DNA from: MnTg04 sp964568075
GTDB lineage: Bacteria > Pseudomonadota > Gammaproteobacteria > Steroidobacterales > MnTg04
Length of the DNA stretch: 64,000 bases
Assembly: GCA_964568075.1 (NCBI GenBank)
Contig: CAZMOM010000001.1
Span: 124,001 to 188,000 of the forward strand
Direction of reading: 5' to 3'
The notes beneath the pieces were generated by a model. The model was not told where the DNA came from. It did not search any database and saw nothing but the letters and a program-made list of their open reading frames with translations. The position numbers and the translations under genes are program-made. Below, piece by piece: positions 50,858 to 60,079 of this stretch; the stretch's first letter is position 1; every line of letters starts with the position of its first letter.

Positions 50858-52107
50858 TGGAAGACATGCAAATCTATATTGGCCTGGCGGCCATATTCGG
50901 TTTGTTCATGGCCTGGGGCATCGGGGCAAACGATGTCGCAAACGCCATGGCGACGTCGGTCGGGTCCAAGGCGCTGACTATCAAGCAGGCTATTCTTGTC
51001 GCGGCCATTTTCGAATTTACCGGCGCCGTACTGGCTGGCGGCGAAGTTACATCGACCATCCGTAAAGGCATTATAGACGCGGCGAGCGTATCGGAGACTC
51101 CCGAGTTATTGATTTATGGAATGCTGGCGGCACTGGCGGCCGCCGGTTGCTGGCTATGGATCGCGTCAAGAAAGGGCTGGCCGGTTTCCACAACTCATTC
51201 GATAGTCGGGGCGATCGTCGGTTTCGCGGTGGTCGGTATCGGCGTAGACGCAGTTAACTGGAGCCAGGTCGGCAGCATCGTAGCCAGCTGGATCTTCACG
51301 CCGATGCTCGCAGGCTTCGCAGCCTACCTGATTTACAGCAGCGTTCAGTGGTTGATTATTGGCCGCGAAAACCCGCTGGAAAGAGCGCGCCGCTACGTCC
51401 CTGCGTACATATTTCTGGCGGGCTTTACGATAACGCTGGTCACGATTTTCAAAGGCCTGAAACATGCTGGCCTGGAGCTGAGTACGCAGCAGGCCTATCT
51501 GGTGGCGACCGCTTTCGGCATGCTTATCGCGCTCATCGGAAAGTTTTTCATCAACCGGATCCAGATCGACGAGAAGGCCGATCGCGAGTTCCACTTTGCG
51601 ACCGTGGAAAAAGTATTTGCCGTTCTCATGGTCGTCACGGCCTGCGGAATGGCTTTCGCCCATGGATCGAACGATGTGGCTAACGCGGTCGGTCCGGTTG
51701 CAGCGGTTATCAGCATCGCCCAGTCTGGCATCGTCGGGCAGAAATCCCCATTGCCGTTGCCAGTCCTGTTTCTCGGTGGTATCGGCATCGTTATCGGCCT
51801 GGCGACATTCGGCCGCCACGTAATTGCTACTGTCGGAAGCAAGATTACGCATCTGACGCCAAGCCGGGGATTTGCCGCCGAGCTGGCCGCGGCAACGACT
51901 ATCGTGATTGCCTCAGGCATAGGTATGCCGATATCTACGACGCAGACATTGGTTGGCGCGGTCCTGGGTGTCGGCATGGCCCGCGGCATCACGGCGATCA
52001 ACCTGGCCGTGGTCAACCGTATATTTATCTCTTGGGTAATCACTATTCCGGCTGGTGCAATCCTGGCTATTATTTTCTTTTATATTCTCAAAACGGCGTT
52101 GCGTTAA
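50857..52107 (+). CDS. pit: Low-affinity inorganic phosphate transporter Pit
   Basis: 416 residues, about ten to eleven membrane helices in two repeats. The PHO4/Pit signature GANDVANA appears near the start (WGIGANDVANAMATSVGSKA) and again as FAHGSNDVANAVGPVAAVIS. STTHSIVGAIVGFAVVGIG and STTQTLVGAVLGVGMARGI are the paired helices. It imports metal-phosphate with H+ (or Na+). Confidence 0.95.
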   Translation: MEDMQIYIGLAAIFGLFMAWGIGANDVANAMATSVGSKALTIKQAILVAAIFEFTGAVLAGGEVTSTIRKGIIDAASVSETPELLIYGMLAALAAAGCWLWIASRKGWPVSTTHSIVGAIVGFAVVGIGVDAVNWSQVGSIVASWIFTPMLAGFAAYLIYSSVQWLIIGRENPLERARRYVPAYIFLAGFTITLVTIFKGLKHAGLELSTQQAYLVATAFGMLIALIGKFFINRIQIDEKADREFHFATVEKVFAVLMVVTACGMAFAHGSNDVANAVGPVAAVISIAQSGIVGQKSPLPLPVLFLGGIGIVIGLATFGRHVIATVGSKITHLTPSRGFAAELAAATTIVIASGIGMPISTTQTLVGAVLGVGMARGITAINLAVVNRIFISWVITIPAGAILAIIFFYILKTALR

Positions 52108-52140
52108 ATAATGCGCTGCGTAAGTGGCAACGTGTAAGCG

Positions 52141-52974
52141 ATGAAGCAGAAAGAACATCCGGATCAATATGCCATTATGGGTCATCCCGTGGCCCAAAGC
52201 CGTTCTCCATTCGTCCATGGTGTGTTTGCCAGACAGACCGGTCACAACATTTCCTACCGGCTACTCGATGTCGAGCCGGAAAAATTCGAAACTGAAGTCA
52301 GAAAATTTGCTGCCCGGGGTGGCAAGGGACTCAATGTTACGGTTCCACACAAGATTGCGGCTTTCGAAATTGCCGAAACACACACGCGGCGCGCAGAATC
52401 CGCCCGCTCCGCCAACACGCTGGTATTGGGCGAGGAGGGAGATATTCTGGCTGACAATACCGACGGTGTGGGCCTCGTAACCGACCTGATCGAAAATCTT
52501 AATTTTAAGCTGGATGGCCGACGTATTCTGATTCTCGGCGCTGGTGGCGCGGTCAGGGGGCTGCTTGGGCCTGTTATCGCGCAGAATCCGAAATTATTGA
52601 TGATAGCCAACCGTACGCCGGAGAACGCGAGCAAACTGATCGATGAGCTTGGACTTTCCAGTTCTGTTCAGGCCGCCGGTCTCGAAGAGCTGGGAGGGAA
52701 AACGTTTCACCTGATTCTCAACGGCACATCGGCGAATCTTTTTGATAAAAGTCCACCTATCTCGGTCGACCTTTTCACGCGGCACACGCTGTGCTACGAC
52801 CTGAACTACGGAAAAACCCAGACGCCGTTTACTCGCTGGTCGGAAGAAAATGGTGCGCGGGCGATCATGGGCTGGGGTATGCTGGTGGAACAGGCCGCAG
52901 AGTCTTTCTATCTGTGGCGCGGCGTAAGACCGGACACCATTCCCGTCCTCCAGTCGCTGCTCAAACGACCCTGA
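52141..52974 (+). CDS. aroE: Shikimate dehydrogenase
   Basis: 277 residues. Reduces 3-dehydroshikimate with NADPH. Substrate-binding GHPVAQSRSPFVHGVFA, catalytic Lys in NVTVPHKIAAFE, DNTDGVGLVTDL, dinucleotide loop ILGAGGAVRGLL with ANRTPENASKL as NADPH region, and GWGMLVEQAAESFYLW at the end. It follows pit by 33 bp; aroE is more often beside hemF in this class. Confidence 0.95.
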   Translation: MKQKEHPDQYAIMGHPVAQSRSPFVHGVFARQTGHNISYRLLDVEPEKFETEVRKFAARGGKGLNVTVPHKIAAFEIAETHTRRAESARSANTLVLGEEGDILADNTDGVGLVTDLIENLNFKLDGRRILILGAGGAVRGLLGPVIAQNPKLLMIANRTPENASKLIDELGLSSSVQAAGLEELGGKTFHLILNGTSANLFDKSPPISVDLFTRHTLCYDLNYGKTQTPFTRWSEENGARAIMGWGMLVEQAAESFYLWRGVRPDTIPVLQSLLKRP

Positions 52975-53075
52975 TCCTGGTGCTTTTTTGGTCCTGTTGA
53001 TCGAGATAGCGGTCCCTCAACCCTACATAGCGCCTGGCGCCACGCCCCGGTACGATCGTATCCCGCGGGACCTCT

Positions 53076-54422
53076 TCATCGCATCGTAACCATTTCTTCC
53101 GCACTGGTCGGGTGGATAGCCACGGTATCGTCAAAATCCTTTTTGGTTGCGCCCGACGACAATGCAACAGCGAATCCCTGTAACATTTCATCCGCCCCCT
53201 GACCGATAATATGAATCCCAACGACTTTTTCGTTCTCGCCGGCGGTGATCATTTTTATCGCCGCACGGCCTTTGTTGTTCATCACCGCGTAATATATCGG
53301 TACGAACTCAGACCAATAGACATTTACGATGTCGCCGTATTCCTCCCGGGCCTGAGCTTCAGTCATGCCGACGGTTCCAATGGGTGGATGGCTAAACACC
53401 ACGGTCGCAATATTGCCATAGTTCAGATGCCGGTCAGGCTGGTTATTGAACAACCGGTCCGATAAGCGGCGGCCAGCGGCAATAGCGACCGGAGTCAGCG
53501 GAACGCGACCCGTGACATCGCCGATCGCGTAGACACGTGCGGCCCCGGTATTTTGAAAATCGTCAACCCGGACAAACCCATTACCGTCGACATCCACGCC
53601 CGCCTTGTCGAGTCCCAGTTCAGCGGTGCTTGGCGTCCGGCCGATCGCCCAGAGCAGGCAATCAAAACCGCCGAATGTCCGGCCATCCTCGGTCTCTAGA
53701 CGCAAGCCCTGGTCGTCCTTTTCCACCGCGCCGGGAATGGCATCGGTAATCACCGAAATACCATCTCCGGTCAGCGCCTTGCCCAGTTCGTCACGCAGCA
53801 TCTGATCAAAGCGGCGTAATACGCCGTCATAGCGAACGAATATACAGACCTCTGCGCCCAGAGCACGAAACATGCCCGCGAGTTCAACCGCGACATAGCC
53901 GCTGCCAGCGACTGCGACCCGGTCGGGTCGCTCGCTCAACCGGAAAAATCCGTCCGAAGTAATGCCCAGATCAGCGCCAGGAATATCGGGCCGGGCCGGA
54001 TACCCTCCACTGGCAATGATGACGTGTTTACCCTCGTAGGCCTGACCGCCCGCTTCCAGCGTATGCGATCCGGTAAAGTGCGCGCTCTCTGTAATATGTG
54101 CGACACCTTTCTCACCCAGGTTTTCGGCGTAGATCGAATTCAGGCGAGAAACATAAGCGTCGCGCTGCCGCTTCAATTTCCCCCAGTCATGTCCATTCGT
54201 TTCCAATGAAAAACCATACTCCTTCGCAGCGGACAGACTGTGGGCGAGCGCCGCCGTGTTCCACATGACTTTTTTTGGTACGCAGCCGGCGTTGACGCAG
54301 GTTCCGCCCAACGGCCTGGGCTCGAAGACCGCAACCTTCGCTCCGTATTCGGCCGCTCTCTGGGCCGCCGCCAGACCACCGCTGCCGCCGCCCACCACCA
54401 GTAAATCAAAAACCAAAGCCAT
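53076..54422 (-). CDS. gor: Glutathione-disulfide reductase
   Basis: About 448 residues from ATG 54422, with GGAG 7 nt upstream. FAD motif LLVVGGGSGGLAAAQRAAEY, redox-active GGTCVNAGCVPKKVMW, NAD(P) motif VAVAGSGYVAVELAGMFRAL (followed by VCIFVRYDGVLRRFD), YAIGDVTGRVPLTPVAI, and C-terminal IHPTSAEEMVTMR with the catalytic His. Reduces GSSG with NADPH; NADPH may come from the transhydrogenase also in this window. Downstream 52975-53075 contains nothing recognisable. Confidence 0.94.
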   Translation of the reverse strand: MALVFDLLVVGGGSGGLAAAQRAAEYGAKVAVFEPRPLGGTCVNAGCVPKKVMWNTAALAHSLSAAKEYGFSLETNGHDWGKLKRQRDAYVSRLNSIYAENLGEKGVAHITESAHFTGSHTLEAGGQAYEGKHVIIASGGYPARPDIPGADLGITSDGFFRLSERPDRVAVAGSGYVAVELAGMFRALGAEVCIFVRYDGVLRRFDQMLRDELGKALTGDGISVITDAIPGAVEKDDQGLRLETEDGRTFGGFDCLLWAIGRTPSTAELGLDKAGVDVDGNGFVRVDDFQNTGAARVYAIGDVTGRVPLTPVAIAAGRRLSDRLFNNQPDRHLNYGNIATVVFSHPPIGTVGMTEAQAREEYGDIVNVYWSEFVPIYYAVMNNKGRAAIKMITAGENEKVVGIHIIGQGADEMLQGFAVALSSGATKKDFDDTVAIHPTSAEEMVTMR

Positions 54423-54490
54423 GAACTGCTCCACATAAATTGCGGTTACTCAATGATATACTGAATACGCTTTTGTAACGGAGTATCAAG

Positions 54491-55060
54491 ATGACTGGTC
54501 TCGTTATTTTTCTCGCTGTAATTCTCGTCTTTCTTCTATATTTCACCAAGATTTACAACAACCTCGTAACGCTCAGGGAGAACGTCAAAAAAGCCTGGTC
54601 GAACATTGACGTGCTTTTGAAGCAGCGTCATGACGAGCTTCCTAAACTGGTCGAAACCTGCAAGCAATACATGCAGTTCGAACAGGAAACGCTGGAAAGA
54701 GTCATGTTGGCACGAGCGGCTGTAGCGAGCGCACGCGAACAGGGCGATGTAGCCGGAGTCGGTGTCGCAGAGGGAGCCCTGCGCATGGGTCTGGGCAAGC
54801 TCTTTGCGGTGGTTGAAAACTATCCGGAGCTAAAGGCAGACGAGTCGTTCGGTCACCTGCGCCAGCGAATTACCGGTATAGAGGAATCCATCGCCGACCG
54901 GCGCGAATTTTACAACGATGGCGTAAACCTGAATAACGTTCGAATCGCACAGGTTCCCGATGTCATCATCGCCGGTCTATTTAGCTTTAAGGCTGCCGAG
55001 TTGCTGGAATACAGCGCGGTGGAAACAGCGGACGTGGATATGAAGGAGCTCTTCGAATAA
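54491..55060 (+). CDS. lemA: LemA family protein
   Basis: 189 residues. N-terminal membrane anchor (VIFLAVILVFLLYFTKIYNN), then coiled helices with the LemA core: NVKKAWSNIDVLLKQRHDEL, LGKLFAVVENYPELKADESF, RQRITGIEESIADRREFYND. The protein usually faces the periplasm. The gene is followed after 4 bp by a GIDE-domain gene, a recurring pairing. Confidence 0.94.
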   Translation: MTGLVIFLAVILVFLLYFTKIYNNLVTLRENVKKAWSNIDVLLKQRHDELPKLVETCKQYMQFEQETLERVMLARAAVASAREQGDVAGVGVAEGALRMGLGKLFAVVENYPELKADESFGHLRQRITGIEESIADRREFYNDGVNLNNVRIAQVPDVIIAGLFSFKAAELLEYSAVETADVDMKELFE

Positions 55061-55064
55061 ATCC

Positions 55065-55994
55065 ATGAACCTTCCCGGGTTGACGGAGATTACCGCCCAG
55101 GTGCAGGCCTGGGACGCGGCGGAGTTCTGGTTCTGGACTCTGGCCGCACTGGGGTTCTCCGGTCTGAGCTTTGTTAAAGCGTTCCAGGGCCTGCACAAAT
55201 CGCGGCTCCTTGAAGACACGCCGACATCCCTGATTCGATCGGCCAGCCAGGGCTATATCGAAGTGGAAGGGACCGGCCGCCGTCTCGAAGGCGATCCGAT
55301 AACCGCGCCGCTGACCGGAACAGCCTGTACGTGGTGGTCATTTTCAATAGAAGTTCGCGAGAGTCACAGGACCGGCAAGACCCGCCACACTCGCTGGTGC
55401 ACCATCAACAGCGGAACCAGCGACGCCCTGTTCGAACTCGAGGACAGCTCCGCCAGTTGTATCGTAGATCCCGAAGGAGCCGAGGTTTTTCCCAGCGTCG
55501 TCAAAGCATGGCGGGGCGGTAGCTCCTGGCCGAGTAAGCGGCAAGTTGGAATTCTGGGCCGCTACCGGTACACGGAGAGACGAATGCACGCAGGCGACCC
55601 GCTGTTCGTTATCGGTTACCTGCGAACACATCGTGCAGCGGAAACCACAAATTTTGCCGAAGAGGTACGCGCATTACTGGCGGACTGGAAATCCCGGCAA
55701 AGCCAGCTGATCAGGTCTTTTGACTCGGACAAAGATGGCACGCTGGACCTCAGGGAGTGGGAAAAGGCGCGTCAGGTTGCGGAAAATCAGATTCGCCGGG
55801 AGCACGTTGATGAAATGCGTCATCCGGGCATACCGGTAATTGGAGCGCCACCCGACGATCGCAGTTTTCTGATTGCGGCGAAAAGTCAGGAGCAGCTGAC
55901 CCGCCATTATCGGCGCGGCGCAGTTTTGGCCATTACGGTTTTCTTCCTCCTGCTGGCCGTCGGGGTTTCGCTGATCAGTATGCGACTGGGCTGA
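55065..55994 (+). CDS. GIDE-domain membrane protein with an EF-hand loop
   Basis: 309 residues. One N-terminal helix (FWFWTLAALGFSGLSFVKAF, about 22-42) and one C-terminal helix (VLAITVFFLLLAVGVSLISM, about 285-305) flank a GIDE-type domain (YIEVEGTGRRLEGDPITAPL, CTWWSFSIEVRE, ERRMHAGDPLFVIGYLR). Residues 220-231 are a canonical EF-hand calcium loop (DSDKDGTLDLRE: Asp1, Asp3, Asp5, Thr7, Asp9, Glu12). GIDE domains are known from mitochondrial E3 ligase MUL1, but there is no RING here. Only one EF loop is visible, so pairing or dimerisation would be needed for high-affinity binding. Confidence 0.87.
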   Translation: MNLPGLTEITAQVQAWDAAEFWFWTLAALGFSGLSFVKAFQGLHKSRLLEDTPTSLIRSASQGYIEVEGTGRRLEGDPITAPLTGTACTWWSFSIEVRESHRTGKTRHTRWCTINSGTSDALFELEDSSASCIVDPEGAEVFPSVVKAWRGGSSWPSKRQVGILGRYRYTERRMHAGDPLFVIGYLRTHRAAETTNFAEEVRALLADWKSRQSQLIRSFDSDKDGTLDLREWEKARQVAENQIRREHVDEMRHPGIPVIGAPPDDRSFLIAAKSQEQLTRHYRRGAVLAITVFFLLLAVGVSLISMRLG

Positions 55995-56042
55995 TTCCTT
56001 CATCCCGGGCTGCTAAGATGCATCGGTTTTTTATCTGGGCCG

Positions 56043-58097
56043 ATGCCATACACCCCGATGACCACGATGACTTCCAAGTCCGATCATAATGCCGCTTTGC
56101 CTGACTTCTCTTCTTTCGAAGTGGGTAAAGTGGTCCCCGCCGTAACCGCCTTGCTTGAAGACGCACGCCGCGAGCTGGTACAGATTCGCAATGCCGCGCC
56201 TGGCTGGGAGACGACCGTCGTTCCGCTGGAATTGTTGAATCACCGGATTGCCAAAGCCTGGTCGCCGGTCAGTCACATGAACAGCGTCGTCAATACGCCC
56301 GAACTGCGCGCGGCATACAATGAATGTCTGCCTCTGTTAACCGATTTCTACACACAGCTTGGCCAGGACCAGACTCTTTACCAGGCGTATTGCGAAATCG
56401 AGGCCGAAGGCGTGAATCTGAATCCCGAGCAAAACCGGGTGCTGAAGCTTGCGATCCAGGATTTCCGCCTCGCCGGTGTCGGTCTGGACAGGGACAAACA
56501 AGTTCTCTTCCTGGAAAACGCGCGCAAGCTGGCCGTCCTGCAATCGCGTTTCGAGGAAAACCTGCTCGATGCAGGCAATGCCTGGAAAAAGCATATTACC
56601 GAGGCATCCGTTGCTACCGGGCTGCCTGTCAGCCTGCTGGAAACGGCCGCCGCCAACGCAAGCGCGGATAAAGTAGAGGGGTGGCTGTTACGGCTGGATC
56701 AGCCGACTTATCAGGCCGTTATGACGCACGCGGACAACCGGGATTTGCGCGAAGACGTCCACGTCGCCTGGGTAACGCGTGCATCGGACCAGGGGCCGCA
56801 TGCGGGACAGTGGGACAACAGCGAAACCATGGATGAAATCATGGGCCTGCGTCATGCAAATGCCAGGCTCCTGGGCTTCGACAACTTTGCCGAGTATTCG
56901 CTGGCGCCGAAAATGGCTGAGTCCGCGGCCGAAGTTGCCGATTTTTTGAACGATCTGGCGAAAAAATCCTGGCGCCGAGCGAAACAGGAGTTTGAGCAGC
57001 TCTGCGCCGATGCCGGAAAGCCGCTGGAGGCCTGGGACGTTGCCTATTACAGTGAAAAACTAAAGCAATCGAAGTTCGGTATATCGGAAGAAGCGTTGCG
57101 CCCGTATTTTCCGTGCGGCCGGGTGCTGGATGGACTGTTTAGGCTGGCCGATCGACTTTTCGGTATCCAGTTGAAAGCGTGCTCAAACGTCGATACCTGG
57201 AATGACGAGGTCACTTATTACGAGGTCTGCACAGCCGATGGCGAAGCGGTCGGCGGCCTTTATGTGGATCTGTTCGTCAGACCTGCCAAGCGCGGTGGTG
57301 CCTGGATGGATGAGTGCATCGGCCGTATCCGAACGCCGCAAATCTGTGCGCAACCGGTCGGCTACCTCGTGTGTAATTTTCTGCCGCCGAGTCAGGGGCG
57401 GCCGGCGCTGCTCACTCACTCCGACGTTGTCACGCTATTCCACGAATTCGGTCATTCCCTGCACCACCTGTTGACGCAGGCAAGCTATCCGAGTGTGGCG
57501 GGCATTAACGGCGTGCCCTGGGATGCAGTCGAGCTGCCTAGCCAGCTGATGGAAAATTTCTGCTGGGAACGCGAGGTGCTGGCGATGATTTCCGGCCATC
57601 ATTCAACCGGGGAGCCCTTGCCGGAAGAGATAACAAAAAAGCTTTTGCGCAGCCGTCAGTTTCAGTGCGGGCTGCAGATGCTAAGACAGCTCGAGTTCGC
57701 AATCTTCGATCTGCGTTTGCATGCCGAATACGAGCCGGCCAGCGGAGCGAGAATCATGCAAATGCTAAAAAGCGTGAGAGAGGAAATATCTGTGGTTCCA
57801 GTGCTCGAGTGCAATCGTTTCGCGCATGGATTTTCTCATGTCTTTGCGGGCGGCTACGCGGCCGGGTATTACAGTTATAAATGGGCGGAAGTCCTGGCGG
57901 CTGACGCATATGCAGCATTCACGGAGGAGGGCCTTTTTAATCGCGACGTAGCGGAACGGTACCGGAAAAATATTCTGGCGCAAGGTGGCGCCCGTGATGC
58001 GATGGAAAACTTTGTGGCATTCAGGGGCCGGCCACCCAATCCGGAGTCGCTGCTGAAACAATCCGGAATCCTTGCACTTGCGACGAACAATCCTTAA
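56043..58097 (+). CDS. prlC: Oligopeptidase A (M3 metallopeptidase)
   Basis: 684 residues. Zinc site VTLFHEFGHSLHHLLTQASY (HExxH) with the third ligand Glu in LPSQLMENFCWE. RGGAWMDECIGR and FAGGYAAGYYSYKWAEVLAA are typical of PrlC/Dcp peptidases. Degrades oligopeptides and signal peptides in the cytoplasm. ATG 56043 is used; in-frame ATGs at 56058 and 56067 are possible. Confidence 0.96.
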   Translation: MPYTPMTTMTSKSDHNAALPDFSSFEVGKVVPAVTALLEDARRELVQIRNAAPGWETTVVPLELLNHRIAKAWSPVSHMNSVVNTPELRAAYNECLPLLTDFYTQLGQDQTLYQAYCEIEAEGVNLNPEQNRVLKLAIQDFRLAGVGLDRDKQVLFLENARKLAVLQSRFEENLLDAGNAWKKHITEASVATGLPVSLLETAAANASADKVEGWLLRLDQPTYQAVMTHADNRDLREDVHVAWVTRASDQGPHAGQWDNSETMDEIMGLRHANARLLGFDNFAEYSLAPKMAESAAEVADFLNDLAKKSWRRAKQEFEQLCADAGKPLEAWDVAYYSEKLKQSKFGISEEALRPYFPCGRVLDGLFRLADRLFGIQLKACSNVDTWNDEVTYYEVCTADGEAVGGLYVDLFVRPAKRGGAWMDECIGRIRTPQICAQPVGYLVCNFLPPSQGRPALLTHSDVVTLFHEFGHSLHHLLTQASYPSVAGINGVPWDAVELPSQLMENFCWEREVLAMISGHHSTGEPLPEEITKKLLRSRQFQCGLQMLRQLEFAIFDLRLHAEYEPASGARIMQMLKSVREEISVVPVLECNRFAHGFSHVFAGGYAAGYYSYKWAEVLAADAYAAFTEEGLFNRDVAERYRKNILAQGGARDAMENFVAFRGRPPNPESLLKQSGILALATNNP

Positions 58098-58103
58098 ATC
58101 GCT

Positions 58104-58880
58104 ATGAAAATCACCAGTTGGAATGTCAATTCGCTGCGCGTTCGCCTCGAGCACGTCTGCGACTGGCTGGAACAAAACCAGCCTGACGTGCTCGCGCTGC
58201 AGGAAATTAAGATGACCAACGACATGTTTCCGTACGAGCAAATCGAGTCGGCCGGCTATCATGCGGCGGTCAATGGTCAGAAAACTTACAATGGCGTCGC
58301 CATCCTGAGCCGGGATAATCCGGTTGATCTGGTCACGAAAATTCCTGATTTTTCCGATGAACAGCGCCGGGTGTTGGCTGCAACCATTGGCGAGTACCGG
58401 GTTATAGATCTTTACGTGCCAAACGGACAGTCCGTGGGTTCGGAGAAATATCGATACAAACTGTGCTGGCTGAGTGCGCTGTGCGGCTTCCTGAGCGAGC
58501 AGATCGCCAAATTTCCAAACCTTGTCGTGCTTGGTGATTTCAATATTGCGCCTGACGACCGGGATGTGCATGACCCCGAAAGCTGGCAAGGCAATGTCCT
58601 GGTCAGCGACGCCGAAAGAGCAGCCTTGCAAGAAATACTTGACCTGGGTCTGGTGGATACTTTCAGGCGGTTTGAACAGGCCGACAAGATATTCAGCTGG
58701 TGGGATTACCGTGCGGCTGCGTTCCGTCGTAACCGCGGCCTGCGGATTGACCTGGTACTGGCCAGTTCGGCGCTCGCGGAGCGTTGCATTTCCGCCGATA
58801 TAGACATAGAGCCCCGCACGCTGGAGCGACCATCAGATCATGCGCCGGTCAGCGCCGTTTTCCGGAGCGCCGCTCCGTAG
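58104..58880 (+). CDS. xthA: Exodeoxyribonuclease III (AP endonuclease)
   Basis: 258 residues. ITSWNVNSLRVRLEHVCDWL, LALQEIKMTND with the metal-binding Glu, YNGVAILSR, VLGDFNIAPDDRDV and the ending RIDLVLASS and RPSDHAPVSAVF with the catalytic Asp-His pair. Repairs abasic sites in base-excision repair, complementing tag in this window. It starts 6 bp after prlC. A compact hairpin (CGGAGC-GCC-GCTCCG) overlaps its stop codon but has no T-run. Confidence 0.96.
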   Translation: MKITSWNVNSLRVRLEHVCDWLEQNQPDVLALQEIKMTNDMFPYEQIESAGYHAAVNGQKTYNGVAILSRDNPVDLVTKIPDFSDEQRRVLAATIGEYRVIDLYVPNGQSVGSEKYRYKLCWLSALCGFLSEQIAKFPNLVVLGDFNIAPDDRDVHDPESWQGNVLVSDAERAALQEILDLGLVDTFRRFEQADKIFSWWDYRAAAFRRNRGLRIDLVLASSALAERCISADIDIEPRTLERPSDHAPVSAVFRSAAP

Positions 58881-58895
58881 CCCCTCCCGGAAAAG

Positions 58896-58911
58896 TGTGA
58901 ACTGCGTCACA
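58896..58911. promoter_or_regulatory. Consensus CRP-type binding site
   Basis: TGTGA-ACTGCG-TCACA matches the CRP consensus TGTGA-N6-TCACA in all ten defined positions. It is centred about 140 bp before the HD-protein start. A possible promoter follows (TTGATG 58959-58964, 17-bp spacer, TTAGAC), which would put the site near -90, a position used by class I CRP activation. No experimental support. Confidence 0.6.
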
Positions 58912-59044
58912 AAAATGCCCAGAACTTGTTCTCTTTTCCTTGTTTTTGAAACCAGCAGTTGATGTTCATAAAGACCTTTGATTAGACTCGATTGACCTAT
59001 AGCAGTCATTAATTTGGCGCTTGGAGAGCTGACGGCACATTATC

Positions 59045-60043
59045 ATGCAGCCCTACAGACAAAGTGATTACGACGTAACGAATACCGTTCAGGTCAGTTC
59101 GCCGGAAGCGGTCACCCGGGCGGTTTTCGAAACTCTCAACCAGGTATTCCCGGACGAAAAATTCGAACGTGCCCGGCAAGCTTATGTCGATTTTGAAAAG
59201 CTGTTTACTGGCAAGTGGCCCGGCTTTCTCGGTTGCGACACCGTTTACCACGATATCCAGCATACCCTCGACATGTCGCTGGCGGTCGCCAGGATTTTTA
59301 CCGGGCATGAACTGACCGTAGCGGATGACGAGCGTCTCGGCGCCGAACGCTGTGAACTGGGAATCATTGTCGCCCTTTTTCACGATGCCGGGTTTATTCG
59401 CAATGAAAACGACACCGATTATCGTCACGGCGCTGAGCTGACCCAGTCGCATGTTGCGCGCGGCGCAGAACTACTGACTTCGTATTTACCGACGATCGGT
59501 TTCGCCGACAAGGCCGAGACCGCCGGTGTTATCGTGCATTTTACCGGTTACGAAATTCCTCTGGATCAAATCAAAGTCGATGACCCGCTCGACCGGAAAC
59601 TGGGTCATCTCGTCGCCACCGGCGATATGATTGCGCAAATGGCGGATCGTTGTTACCTGGAAAAATGTCGTGACCGCCTGTTTCCTGAATTCGTACTCGG
59701 TGGCGTCAATTTATTGTCAGATTCCGAAGAAGACGGAACGAGCTGGTCTTCCGAGGAACTTTTGCGCCGTACGCCGATGTTTTTTGATCGAATAAAGGAA
59801 GAACGTCTTGATGGCGCTTTTAACGGCGCTTATCACTATCTGGAGATTCTGTTCGGTGGTCGAAATCCATATATCGAGTCGATTGAGCAAAGCATGACTT
59901 TTCTCAAACACGTCATCGACAGCGGAAATTGGAGTCTACTCAGACGCGAGCCACCGTGTTTTACGTGGCAGGAAGATCAAGAAGATCCGGTCACCCGGAT
60001 TCAGAAACTGGCGGCGGCCGAACTCAAAAACGGCACTCGTTAG
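59045..60043 (+). CDS. HD/PDEase-superfamily phosphohydrolase
   Basis: 332 residues. Metal-binding residues of an HD hydrolase: TVYHDIQHTLDM (His69, His73), IVALFHDAGFIRNEND (His113-Asp114) and a distal Asp in DMIAQMADRCY. The first block has the spacing Y-H-x-x-x-H-x-x-D, as in class I cyclic-nucleotide phosphodiesterases (YHNxxHAxDV), rather than a plain HD protein; this is a resemblance, not proof. No sensor domain is present. Preceded by a consensus CRP-type site. Substrate unknown. Confidence 0.8.
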   Translation: MQPYRQSDYDVTNTVQVSSPEAVTRAVFETLNQVFPDEKFERARQAYVDFEKLFTGKWPGFLGCDTVYHDIQHTLDMSLAVARIFTGHELTVADDERLGAERCELGIIVALFHDAGFIRNENDTDYRHGAELTQSHVARGAELLTSYLPTIGFADKAETAGVIVHFTGYEIPLDQIKVDDPLDRKLGHLVATGDMIAQMADRCYLEKCRDRLFPEFVLGGVNLLSDSEEDGTSWSSEELLRRTPMFFDRIKEERLDGAFNGAYHYLEILFGGRNPYIESIEQSMTFLKHVIDSGNWSLLRREPPCFTWQEDQEDPVTRIQKLAAAELKNGTR

Positions 60044-60079
60044 CCGTCTCACAGTAAGTCTCTGACCCCTGTTTCGCCG

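Noticed and set aside
52975..53075. Minus-strand extension after gor as a small gene
   Set aside because: The frame has no start or ribosome site of its own and overlaps gor; nothing recognisable.
58863..58877. Hairpin over the xthA stop as a terminator
   Set aside because: A short perfect stem but no T-run and a GC-rich 3' flank.
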